From NCBI GenBank assembly GCA_026119855.1, contig JAOWBW010000360.1:868001-932000 (forward strand): 64,000 nucleotides of DNA. Reading direction: 5' to 3'. Shown here piece after piece: positions 12,497 through 23,283 of the stretch. The notes beneath the pieces were generated by a model. That model saw only the letters and a list, made by a program, of their open reading frames with translations. It was not told where the DNA came from and ran no database searches. Within the stretch, counting starts at the first letter, position 1; every line of letters starts with the position of its first letter. This DNA is from Campanula takesimana (taxonomy: Eukaryota; Streptophyta; Magnoliopsida; Asterales; Campanulaceae). The position numbers and the translations under genes were made by a program.

Positions 12497-13699
12497 TCTG
12501 AATTTTTGATAGATATCCCCTTGGTAGATTGAACGAGGAGGATGTCTTTGCTCTTGGGACTGGGCTCAGCAATGCCCTTCCCTTTGCGTAAATGCGCATC
12601 TTGTGGAGCTTCTTGCGTAGGATCAGGTTTAGAGCTGCTTGCGCGCTTTTTAGACTTTGCATCAGGGATTGGGCCTATCCAAGTTTCCTTCTTGGGATCA
12701 AAATCGGACAGCCAGATGTTGTAGTAGTCAGCGTTGCCAATCTCACTTCGCAAGTTTTGGAGGTGTATTCTTGAGTAGTACTTGGAATCACAAGACTGCT
12801 TCTTGATTGATTTATCCGCAACAAAGGTAGCTAGATCATCATAAGTCAACAATAGTTTAGTGATCAGCCTGCAGTGAGTTCGATACTTGGTCTTCCCTGC
12901 GTTGAGCTTTTTGCTATAGCTGTTCATGCCCTTTACAATCTCATTCCAGATAATTTGAGGCTAATCAAGTTGAACATTATCGAAGATGGCCGCGCAGTAT
13001 TCCCACTGCTTGGAGATGAAGTGCCCATTATTTCCGTTCTTGCAGTTGAGGGAATCTCCAATGATGGTGCACAGGTGATACATCACCTCACCAAATTCCT
13101 TTCTGTTATGCACTGGCCATTTCTTGTTCAGAGAAGGAATGCTAATAAGCTTTTGCGCAAGAGCATTTTGATGAACCTCATCATAGTTGACTAGAGCATT
13201 GAGGACTTGGAAGTTACAGAGCCTACGAATATGGTTAGGATGTACCATTACATCGCAGTTTTGAACAGAGGCCATGATTAGTTCCGTTGGGTTTCCTTCG
13301 AATTCTGCCGGGATAACTTTTGCAGTTCGGAAGAATACCATCCGTCTGCCATGGAAGTTAACGAACAAAAATCCAACAGAAACCACATAAAACGATGATT
13401 GATCATGAAATAAACTACATTAAAGAGTAGATCAGGTTAATACGAATACATAGCAACAACTGATTTCAAGAATGATTAACAGATGAGAGAGAAATCGAAA
13501 AGGGAGGGTTTGAGAGCTTCAACCTTAATAATGGCAGAAAGTGAATAGGGAGCAGAAATCATACCATGTCTTTAACAGAGGAGTGTGCAGCTTGAGAGGC
13601 TTATTCTCGGTCTTGGTAATGATTCGATTGACAGCTCGACGGAGATTCAGAGAGTTCGACAATGGGCAAAAGTTTTGAAGATTTCTTGCGAGGCGCCAT
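11290..13699 (-). pseudogene. Env-like extra ORF of the Sirevirus-like element
   Basis: One minus-strand frame runs from 13386 to 11290 with only two in-frame stops (at 12961-12963 and at about 11599). It is therefore a recently broken protein of about 700 codons. A further short frame starting MAPRKK at 13699 may be its first exon or a frameshifted start. The N-terminal ~150 residues look globular (VNFHGRRMVFFRTAKVIP). The middle is Lys/Ser/Pro-rich with a pure (Pro-Ala)n run from a GGAGCA microsatellite at 12451-12497. The C-terminal third is Gln/Leu/Glu-rich and likely coiled coil. I see no clear membrane segment. It sits between pol and the 3' LTR, the place of the env-like gene in Sireviruses; function is unknown. 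Confidence 0.75.
12446..12497. repeat. Hexanucleotide microsatellite (GGAGCA)n
   Basis: About eight uninterrupted copies inside the env-like ORF encode alternating Pro-Ala on the minus strand. Length polymorphism would not shift the frame. Confidence 0.95.
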
Positions 13700-14412
13700 T
13701 ATCGAAAGGAAGGTTTTCGAGGAAAGAACAGGATTGAGATTTAACGAGAAGAAGGAGCTTTGAGAGAGAAATATTGAGAGGTTTAAGGTAGAGAGAAGTA
13801 GAGAGAGAGAATCGGTTTAAGTAGGGAAGGAAGATAAAGAGGTTAGGCGCACGATAGCGAGGAAAATTTTGGAGGAAAGGTGCAGTGGCGCAAGATAGCA
13901 ATGCCATGTGTCACCTTAGGGAACGCGCGTGTACAAGCCTATACGCGCGTGTGTCAGAACCTAAGGGCCAGTTACCATCATTTCATTTCTCACATAAATG
14001 ATTTGGCAGGAAAGGACGTGCGCTGTCAATCAATGGCCTTTAGCATTGATGACATCTGGGATATGCGCAGGGGTATAAACGGTAATTCCCAAAAAATAAA
14101 AAATAAAGGCGCGGGAAAAATTTAATTACACAAGTACCCTTGTGAATTAGCATTGACTTTTCAGTCAAGGACCTATGTGCAATTTCTAATGAATAGTGTA
14201 CTTACCTGCGATCCACGATGATTGCGTATGGATAGTCATGCGCAGCGCATAGATAGCGCAGAGATTCTATAAATCTCAGAACTGTTGCTTCATGCGCTGT
14301 AATTGGTTGTGCAGAAATATTGCGCACGTTTTGCGCAGGTGCATGAACTTTTTACCTATTTTGCACACTTATCAAGCAAACTTATTAGTAACACAAAATC
14401 ATATGGATGAGT
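13700..14412 (-). other. Spacer between pol and env-like ORF
   Basis: About 0.7 kb carries only short, poorly supported open frames. It has a purine-rich stretch (13700-13830) and many GCGC words such as ACGCGCGTGT around 13921-13955. It may hold the promoter, leader or splice signals for the env-like ORF; nothing proves this. Confidence 0.6.
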
Positions 14413-16191
14413 TTAGCTAAGTTCAAGCATACCCATTTCTCCTCTCAAGAATACAAATCTCTTTGCGTCAAGAGCCTTTGTAAGGATATCAGCAATTTGA
14501 TTATCTGTTCCCACGTGCTCTAAATGAATATTTCCTTTTTCCACGTGGTCCTTGAGAAAGTGATATTTGATGTCGATGTGCTTTGTCTTTGAATGCATGA
14601 CAGGATTGTTAGAGACTGCTATGGTGGACATATTGTTGCAGAAAATTGGGCAGTTTCCTTCATGAATTCCATAGTCCACCAATTGTTGCTTCATCTATAG
14701 GATTTGGCAGCAGCAGCGTCCAGCAGCAATATATTCAGCTTCTGTAGTGGAGATGGACACAGCAGCTTGCTTCTTGCTTGCCCACGCAACAAGTCGATTT
14801 CCAAGGAAATGACAAGTTCCACTTGTGCTCTTTCTGTCAATTGTGCATGCTGCGTAGTCTGCATCTGAATAACCTAGCAAATCGAAATTCGAATCTTTGG
14901 TGTACCAAAGTCCAAGGTTAACAGTTCTAGAAAGATAACGAATAATGCGTTTAACAGCAGTTAAGTGCGCTTCTCTAGGGTCCGCTTGATAGCGCGTACA
15001 GACACAAACACTAAACATAATATCTGGCCTACTAGCAGTAACATAAAGGAGAGAGCCAATCATACCTCGATATAAAGTTTGATCAACTTTCTTACCTTTT
15101 AAGTCTTTGTCAATCTTATTGCCCGTGGCCATTGGAGTGTCGTATGCTTTAGCATTTTCAAGTCCAAATTTCTTGATTAGGTCTCTTGTGTACTTGGCTT
15201 GATTTATGAATATGCCATCATTCAATTGCTTGATTTGAAGTCCGAGGAAGAATGTGAGTTCTCCCATCATGCTCATTTCAAACTTGCTTTTCATGAGCTT
15301 CTCAAAGCGCTTACAAAGTAACTCATTAGTAGAACCAAATATAATATCATCGACATAAATTTGAACAAGTAGAGAATGATCATTATACTTAGCAATAAAA
15401 AGAGTTGTATCGATTTTACCGCGCTTGAAGCCTTTCTCTAGAAGGAATTTTGATAGAGTATCGTACCATGCTCTTGGAGCTTGCTTAAGTCCATAAAAAG
15501 CTTTCTGAAGCTTGAAGACGTGATTTGGAAATCTGCTATCTTCAAATCCAGGCGGTTGAGCTACGTAGAACATCTCTTGGAGTTCTCTGTTGAGAAATGC
15601 GCTCTTCACATCCATTTGATAAAGCTTGAATTTCTTGTGAGAGGCATAAGCTAAAAAAATTCTGATAGCTTCAAGTCTTGCTACAGGCGCAAAAGTTTCA
15701 TCATAGTCGAATCCTTCCTCTTGCCTATAGCCTTGCGCAACCAACCTTGCTTTGTTTCTGGTGATGCTTCCATTCTCATCCATCTTGTTTCTGAATACCC
15801 ATTTTGTACCAATAACTCCTTGGTCATGAGGTCTGGGTACTAAGGTCCAAACTTTGCAGCGCTCAAATTGGTTAAGCTCTTCTTGCATAGCAGTAACCCA
15901 ACTTGAATCTTGGAGCGCTTCATCAATCTTCTTTGGTTCGATTTGAGAGATAAAGGAGTGATATTCATCGTCAAAGTTTGATGCTCTCCTAGTACGAACC
16001 CCTACATTGAGATCACCAATGATGTTTGAAGTTGGGTGATCTCTAACTTCACGAACCTCAGGAGGTAAGTTAGGTTGAGTGGTAGGAATACGAAGATCTT
16101 CAATGGGTACTTCATTAGCTCCAGCATCAAGGTCATCAAAGGTGATTTGCTGAAGCGGAGAAACATCATGCGCAGGAGGGGGTGTCAGCAC
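14413..16191 (-). pseudogene. Sirevirus reverse transcriptase-RNase H (one nonsense codon)
   Basis: The frame runs 16191 to 14695, meets one TAG (14695-14697, where the family has Trp before MKQQL), then continues in the same frame to 14413. Clear domains are the reverse-transcriptase start WVFRNKMDENGSITRNKARLV, LYQMDVKSAFLN, YGLKQAPRAWYD, the catalytic YVDDIIFGS, and RNase H with SADYAACTIDRKSTSG and STTEAEYIA, ending in HSKTKHIDIKYHFLKDHV. It is about 590 codons in all, of normal length. Only the nonsense codon and the upstream frameshift disable it, so the copy is fairly young. Confidence 0.93.
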
Positions 16192-17191
16192 ATCAGGAAT
16201 CGCAACTTCTGGCGCAGCATTCGGATATGGCGCATGGGATGGACTTGCTGATTCTGATTGTAATCAGTTTGATTATCATTCTGCGCAGGTGCAGTTTGTG
16301 GCTGCGTACCTGTCTCAACATTCTCAGCAGAATCATCAGAATCATTAGGAGCCAAATGTGGCTCAAGGAGAGAATGCTCATCAAAAGTAACATGTACGGA
16401 TTCTACAATAACTAGAGTAGTTCTATTAAAAACACGAAAAGCTTTAGAATGTTTGGCATACCCAACAAAAATAACTTCATCTGCTTTGGCATCGAATTTA
16501 CCTCTATGATCTTTGCCGTTGTAGAGGATATAGCATTTGCAGCCAAAAATCTTGAAGAAAGCAATGTTGGGCGCTCTTCCTCTCCATAGTTCACATGGAG
16601 TTTTGTTGTAGGATTTGTTGATGAGGGATCTATTTTGAGTAAAGCATGCAGCGTTGATAGCTTCTCCCCAGAAATACTTAGGAGGCTTTGCTTCTGCTAT
16701 CATTGTCTTCCCAGCCTCAATCAACGTACGATTCTTTCCACAACGCCATTTTGTTGAGGAAGATGGTCATCCACCACAACTAATGTATATTTGATTCCTT
16801 CAATGCTCACGGTGGTGACCGGTCCAAACAGATCCATGTGAAGCAGTTGTAAGCATTATGAAGTTGAGGATGCAATCTTGCTGGAGAAAGACTGCTTAGG
16901 CTGCTTTCACTTTCTTTGCTACAAAACACAGATTAGTAATAGAATTTATAGCAGTAAGATCAATAATGGAACATTGGTCTTACGAGTCCTTGTGAGCAAA
17001 GTTAGTCCAGATGTGCCATCTTTGATATAGCAGTGCGTTACAGTGAATAGGCATTCTAGGCTTTTATCGCAGAATTGTGATATGGGGAGCAGGTTGTGCT
17101 TGAGACTATCTATTCTGATTAGTCCATATCCAATTATGTGCCCTTTGTTGTTGTCACCATATCTTACTGAGAGACCTCTTCCTTCACGCAC
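16185..17191 (-). pseudogene. Sirevirus integrase with internal deletion
   Basis: The pre-integrase block (LKHNLLPISQFCDK, about 17100) and the core start HMDLFGPVTT near 16835 are followed at once by LPQQNGVVER, which normally lies ~40 residues further on. Part of the catalytic core with the second Asp is therefore missing. The C-terminal half is open from 16724 to 16185 (FWGEAINAACFTQNRS, then FGCKCYILYNGKDHRGKFD and GYAKHSKAFRVFN). A frameshift near 16190 separates it from reverse transcriptase. Confidence 0.85.
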
Positions 17192-17931
17192 ATCTTCAAG
17201 AGCGTTGACATCTCCAGTCGTGTCTAGAATCTACTGTCGATACCAAATATGCGCTTGAGAATGCGCAGTAAAGTGGGAGACCTTTTCTGCTTGCTGGAAC
17301 ATTGACTTGCGCTTCTACAGTAGAGTTATCATTATCATTTAAGTTCAGTAGTCACTTTAAGAGATTCCTTGCGCGGCTGCAGAGTTGATGATGACGCAGC
17401 TTTGTCAGGATTTGCTCTGGCAAATAGGTACTTGCCATTCTGTCTGCTTGGTGAAGGTGTCCCATTTCCACTAGAGTGAAGTTGGGACCCTTTATGATTG
17501 TCCTTGGCGCATGATCATGTTCCATTTCAGAAGCAGCTTCTGAATCAGTCAGCATTTGCCACTAAGTAAAGCAGTCCATCCTCAGAGTCAGCATCATTGT
17601 TTTCTTCAGCAACCATTCAGTATGTCTTTGTGTGCGGGTTGCTTTTCCTCATGTACTCAAATTTTGGAGTAGGGCATTTTGAAACGAAATGTCATGGCAT
17701 TCTGCAGTTGTGGCAGACCAAGTCATCTTTCTTTGAGTCACTATTGAGAGAGAACAGGAGGTTTGCATTAGGATCCACCAAGTTTGGAGAACTTTCTGAA
17801 TTTGATCTGAGGTTTGAGCAGGCGCAGGAACATGTGAATAGTTAGCCATTGCCCAAGATTTTGAAGCCACATTGAATCGGCACCCAAGCTGTTAAGCTAG
17901 AAAAACAGATACAAGTTTTATGAAGGTGTTT
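17192..17931 (-). pseudogene. Sirevirus gag remnant with zinc knuckle
   Basis: Only broken frames remain. A CCHC zinc knuckle of the form CX2CX4HX4C (CHNCRMPWHFVSKC) is readable at about 17669-17710, followed by PTPKFEYMRKSNP. This is typical of Gag C termini. The region is far shorter than a normal gag gene, so most of the N-terminal part has been deleted. The primer site begins at 17932. Confidence 0.75.
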
Positions 17932-17943
17932 GCTCTGATACCA
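17932..17943 (-). other. Primer-binding site of the Sirevirus-like element
   Basis: TGGTATCAGAGC on the minus strand, complementary to initiator tRNA-Met, two bases from the 5' LTR. Confidence 0.93.
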
Positions 17944-17945
17944 CT

Positions 17946-19493
17946 TGTTGGTCCCAAAGGGGCAACAAGGGTGTGAAAAAAATGCTAGAGGGGGGGGGGG
18001 GGTGAATAGCGTTTTTAAATTCTTTTCAAGCCCTTTTGCAAATGAATGGCTTATACGCACAGTTCTCAAATAAGCTAAGTATAGCGCGCAGTGAGAGTGT
18101 GAAATGCACAGCGGAAGTTTAAGCAGCTACTGCGCAGAAAAAGGCTGCGCAGAGATAAAAACGCACGCGCTAAGTTTTGGCTTAAAGTGTTGGATAAAAT
18201 TATGCTCGGGCAAATGATCAATAACAATTACAGCAGTAAAGTGTAGCAATCTGAAAGATCAAACAAAGCAATAATACATAAAAGGTTAAGCATGAAATAA
18301 GCAGTAAGAATAATGGACAAGCTATTTGGAAAGGTTCGATCAAGGAAAGATCTACGTCCTCTACCAAGATGGTTAGTCTTGGATTTCTAATGGAGATCTT
18401 ATAATATGAGTGAGTATTACAAATTACAACTTTTGAGCTCAATACTAACTCAAGATCTATTATCTATGAAGAACAAATCCTAGACTAAACCGGTGTATCT
18501 CAAGAAGTTAGATCAGAATGATCAAAGCTTCAAGAGGTGTGTGTGTGACAGAAATTCTGGGCTCTATGAATATAAGAGATGAAGAGCACCAAGAATTCTG
18601 GTGATATAGGGCTCTAGAGATTTGAACAGGATTTTGAAGGTTTGAAGATCTTGAAGGCTGTTCTAATGAATCTGGAAATATTGAGCAGCAGTCTTCAGAT
18701 ATTCAAGGTTTCTCAATGAAGCATGAAACTCTAGCTCTGGCTGAACAAGCACTCCAGCTCGGCCACTTGGAAATGAAGATGAGCAGGCTATTTATAGCAG
18801 AGAGCTTAAGACTAGCCGTTGGAGCTCTGAGCAAGGACGATGAGCTGGCACTATATGATTGGTGCGCAGATGTCCTTTATAGCCGTTGGGGCTCTGATCA
18901 AGGTTGATGACCTGGCACAATATGAATGGTGCGCAGGTATCTTTTATATCCGTTGGATACTGAGCATGAAGACCAAATTCAAAAGTTTCTTCTAGAAGGT
19001 TGACAGCTGTCTTCTTTTGAAATATGACCGTTTGAAGCGTGTCTCCACTAATGGTGTTGCTGAGTGTGCTTATTTTGTCGTTTGGGCACACCTCAGCACT
19101 TTGGCTCAATCCAAAGAGCGTAGCTTGTCTTGACGCTTTCCAAGCTTCTAGAATATGAGATCAGGAGATAAGAACTTTGACCAAGGTTGAGCGTGAGCGC
19201 ACAAAGGCATGCGCATTGCCGGTGCGCACGGATGCTGCGCATGGGGAGCATGCGCACCATGCTTGGTCATACCAAAGGAAGATATTAAATTCAGAGTTGG
19301 GGAATAAGATCTTGAAACTGAGCAGGGTCAAAAGCTGCGAAAGAGATCTATGCGCAGTGGCGACCTGCGCAGAGAACATCCTGCGCAGTGAAATAAATCC
19401 TGCATAGACAATCTTCGATCCTTCATAGCTGCAAGTCCTATAATCTAAGCCTATACTATAAGTAGGAGGGTTAAGAAATAAGCATAACCAATA
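17946..19493 (-). repeat. 5' LTR of the Sirevirus-like element
   Basis: This 1548-bp partner of the LTR at 9107-10746 differs by few substitutions, a ~120-bp deletion near 19460 and a 13-base G run at 17990-18002. It has the same TATA box (18788-18797), 67-bp repeats and TGCGCA island (19193-19390). Confidence 0.93.
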
Positions 19494-19518
19494 GGGTCCC
19501 ATCTTTGTGCGTTGTGTT
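19494..19518 (-). other. 25-bp Ale remnant between two insertions
   Basis: These bases are GGGTC (target duplicate of the Sirevirus), 15 bp of Ale coding sequence (codes RTKMG on minus) and GTGTT (target duplicate of the LARD array). They bridge the two Ale halves in frame. Confidence 0.9.
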
Positions 19519-21497
19519 TGACACGCCCCAAGTCCCGGGATCCCCTAATAAAACCTCGAACCTGGTGCGCGTAACTAACAAGGAATGAAAAACTAACAAG
19601 AAAAAAGAAACTAACGGGAAACAGGAACAATACATGTTAGAAACAAACTGACATGCTATATATACTCAAGAGTAAGGAGCTAAGATAGCTCACAACGAGT
19701 TCTAGACCAAGAAAATTAAAACCAAACATGGTTACATACAGCGGAAGACATGCCTAGCACATAATTTGGCATCAACAGATGTCTAGAGACAACAAGTACT
19801 ACACAAGTCTACCCCAAACAAGCCCTGAGTTTAACAACTCATACAACATCGTCCTTACCAAAGTGTAAAAGGACACTAGTCTCAAACAAGAACATCCTGC
19901 AGAGTACGTTCCCAGCTATGTCGAGCCTCACTGCGTACTATCCCCTGCTTTCCTGGGGGGAAACAAATAAAGGGTGAGATAAATCTCAGTAAGCTACTAA
20001 CATGCAACTACATGACATGTTATCACGCAATTCCAGTAGATACTCAAGTAATCATATATCAAGTATCATCAAGTAACAAGTATAGGAGAAGCTAAGCCAA
20101 CTCAACAAGTAATTAAGCTCAAGATATGATCAGGTAACAAGTAGTCAAGTAGTGTGAGAGGCTAGACCAACTCACCAAGAAGCACATAGGCCTATCACGT
20201 ATCATTACCTGAATCCTTCCTTATTTCTCCCAAGAATACCATTGTTGTCGATGCTTGTATAGCTGATAACAACCACGATCAAGATCAAGAGACTGCTATG
20301 CAGTATATAAGAAGACCCGGTAACTAGTGTCATTCACAAGAACAAGATTCACGAGGTGTTCACGAGTTTAGCATTCACTTATATCAGGCGTATTGCTCTA
20401 ATACAGGATGCTAAGCCCTTACTATGGCCGGTAGTAAGGGAAAAACAGACCGAATGCATAGACCCACGATTATCCCTTAGCCCCAGCACTCGCAATAAGC
20501 GTGAACCTATACACCCCTCTGCACCAAATAAGCCAGCTAAACTCACACGAGAATGCACAAGTAGATATTTACTTGAACTACGAGAATATAACTAAGTCCC
20601 ATATTAGTGGACCAGTCTTTATGCACCATGTAATCATGTATCATGTGCTCACGAGAATACGCACTATGTAATCATGTTTCATGTGCTCACGAGAATACAA
20701 GTACACGTACGCAGTCATTGCGAAGACAAATCAGTCTAACAATGGCACGTAGAGTGTCCATATAACACGGTCAATCCAAGTCAGAGTCTATTAATAACAG
20801 ACCTCAAACAAGTAGTAGGGTATATCATTCTATATCACTTTATCACATGCCAAGTTTGCACGTACATATTCATATCACGTTTAACACATTAAAGTGTCTA
20901 TCACGATACCCTTACTATCAAATAGAGCCCAATACCTTAGACTCTAATTACGTAGTAGAATAGGTCATATCATACCTAGTCACAGTCATATCTCACGTAT
21001 ATGTATCGTTAGTAATCGAATACATTTTCCAACACATATTGTGTTCTGTAGTTATTCTTATTAACTTAAATCGTAGTATTCACGATTATATGAATTATCT
21101 TCATATTACACTAGTCCCTATTTTCTTTAGGAACCCATTTCAAGACAAGATATCTTCTTTATTCTTTATATACTTCATTGAGTATATACACGATTAAAAC
21201 CAATCACTAGCACTTTAGTGCTTATTCATAGCACTTCCAATATAGACGTATCAAATTCAAATGTGTAGTAGAGTTAATTATTCTCTATATAATCCCATAT
21301 CCCAACTCTTTTGGTTATTCATACCATGCATATACACATCAAGAATCTTTCAAGTTTATTACCATACACATATATTGGTGTCAAGGCACGTACAAGATTT
21401 TATAATCTTATATTCAAGTCTTAATCCAATTATTTGGATGTTCAAGTCATGTACAAGATTTTATTGTCTTATATTTCAAGTTACTGTCTTAACATAA

Positions 21498-21569
21498 GAC
21501 ATTCAAGACATTCAGGACATTCAAGACATTCAAGACATTCAAGACATTCAGGACATTCAAGACATTCAA
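21498..21569. repeat. (GACATTCAA)8 in LARD LTR 1
   Basis: Eight 9-bp units, with GACATTCAG variants at positions 2 and 6. The other two LTRs have 10 and 12 units. Confidence 0.95.
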
Positions 21570-22013
21570 TACATATACAAGATTTTATCATCTTATATCC
21601 AAGTTCTCAATCCATTTCTTTGGATGGTTAAACATGTACAAGAGTTAATTATCTTATACTTCAAGTTCAAGCTAGGAAGATGAATTATACATCTTTCACG
21701 TATTATTTTTCAATCCTTTTCTTAAGACATTCAAGCTCAAGACATTAGTTGGTGCCCCTAAGGTACACAAACATAGGTTCCAAGACAAGCATAACACATA
21801 AGTTCTTGTTCATAGCACTTTCAAGACATAAAGAAGAGTTCTTCCTTTTATACTCAAGTTCTCATTTTAATTTAATGAGTAATCATGTTCAAGACTCACT
21901 TCTGATGCCCCTAAGGTGTCACAACACTTGCTAGGACATCTTATCTTAAGGCTATATGCCTTAACAAGGGTAAGATTTCATTTCACTTTAAGTTTAAAAC
22001 ACCTTCATCAGGA

Positions 22014-22235
22014 CAGGGAACCGAGCGGGCGCCTACTACTACACAGGCGGGCGCTTGGTCTAGGGTTGCAGGGAAAGCGGGCGCTCGGCGCCAACCAGGC
22101 GCGCGCTCAAAGTTCAACAGAGATTTTTGCACTAAAACGAGGCTAGCGGTGGGCGCTTGATATGAGGTCAAGCGGGCGCTCAAGACAGATCAGGCGAGCG
22201 CTCGAGGCTGACCAGGCGGGCGCCTGGTGCGATTT
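22014..22235. repeat. CpG-rich motif island in LARD LTR 1
   Basis: About eight copies of (A/G)GCGGGCGC(T/C) or close variants lie in ~220 bp, surrounded by AT-rich DNA. Equivalent islands are at 30148-30366 and 41797-42007. Confidence 0.85.
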
Positions 22236-23283
22236 TCAGCAACACTAAATTTCTTTCCAGGCTTAAGAATTCTCCGTCCCAAGCGTAGGAGTATACTTTT
22301 ACTAACCCTTAGGCAATACCCATGACATCCAAACAAGTTCAGAACATTACTTTCAAGTATATTTCATTCTTTTTACCGTCCCACAAATAATAGAATAATT
22401 TTCCTTTATTCCATTTAAGTATTTCACCGTCCCAAAAGTATAAGTATAATTTTCTAATATACTAATATAATCATTTATGGATACTTCCATTCATTTCCCC
22501 CGTACCACAAATAATGGTACAATTTTTCTAATAATATTTAAGTCAAATTAATATTTTACCGTCCCAAATTTAGGACAATTTACTAACATGTGAATATATT
22601 CCTCTGGGTATACTAACACTTCAAGAAACACATTTAACATGCTCAGAACATATTTCCCAAGTCTAATTCATTCTTTCTACAGAGTCTTTTAATACTCCCT
22701 TCGTCCCAAATTTACAAGCATCACAAAATTCAACCAAATCACGAAATTAACAAGCACAAGTATCAAGAATAACACATAGGAATGTTATTACAAGCAAGGG
22801 GGAGCTAGTGACTTACCTACTCCGAAATCAAATTCACGCAAACTAATTTTTGTTCGGCAGGAAATGCTCTACTCACCGCCCTGATCATCTATGCGAAGTC
22901 GGATTTTCGAACAGAGGCATAATTAAGCGAGAGGAGTCGAGAATAAGGTAAAGCTGAACTCCCTTTATGAAACAGAGAGAAAGTACGAGAAGAAACTGAG
23001 AAATGCTTTCTCAGATGGCAAACACAAGAAGATATACTTACAAGTTACAAGAAGATATACTTACAAGTTTTGAGAAATTGCAATTAAGCCCTCCAAGTTT
23101 CAAATTTGACAATTAAGCCCCTCAAGTTTCACTTTTAACAAAAAGGCCCCTAAACTCTCAACTTTAACATTTAACCACCTTAATTTTCTAAAGTAGTTAA
23201 ATAATTAACTCAAATAAAATAGCATATAAATATGCTAGTCAAGAATTTAACAAGAATTAGGACGGGCGTTACATCCTCCCCTC

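Larger units (their letters stand above)
9107..19493 (-). mobile_element. Sirevirus-like Ty1/copia retrotransposon with env-like ORF
   Basis: This is a 10.4-kb element with two LTRs (9107-10746 and 17946-19493), ends TGTTGG...CAACA (CAATA on the right) and a perfect target duplication GGGTC at 9102-9106 and 19494-19498. The primer site at 17932-17943 and the polypurine tract AGGGGGAGAT at 10747-10756 show minus-strand orientation. Order on that strand is gag, protease/integrase, reverse transcriptase-RNase H, a ~0.5-kb spacer, then a large extra ORF before the 3' LTR. That extra ORF and the close match of the reverse transcriptase to Sirevirus proteins give the lineage. Point stops, frameshifts and an integrase deletion make this copy defective. 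It inserted into the integrase gene of the Ale element. Confidence 0.93.
19519..23273 (-). repeat. LARD LTR 1 (3' LTR)
   Basis: This 3755-bp LTR contains a 9-bp tandem repeat (eight units, 21498-21569), a GC-rich island of GGCGGGCGC motifs (22014-22235) and a 22-bp tandem duplication near 23034. No coding sequence is supported. Confidence 0.92.

Noticed and set aside
12088..12501. Plus-strand open frame ending in an Arg-Ser repeat
   Set aside because: It is the complement of the GGAGCA microsatellite and the env-like ORF; codon pattern and homology favour the minus strand.
21498..21569. CRISPR-like short repeat array
   Set aside because: Contiguous 9-bp units without spacers in a plant LTR; simple slippage.
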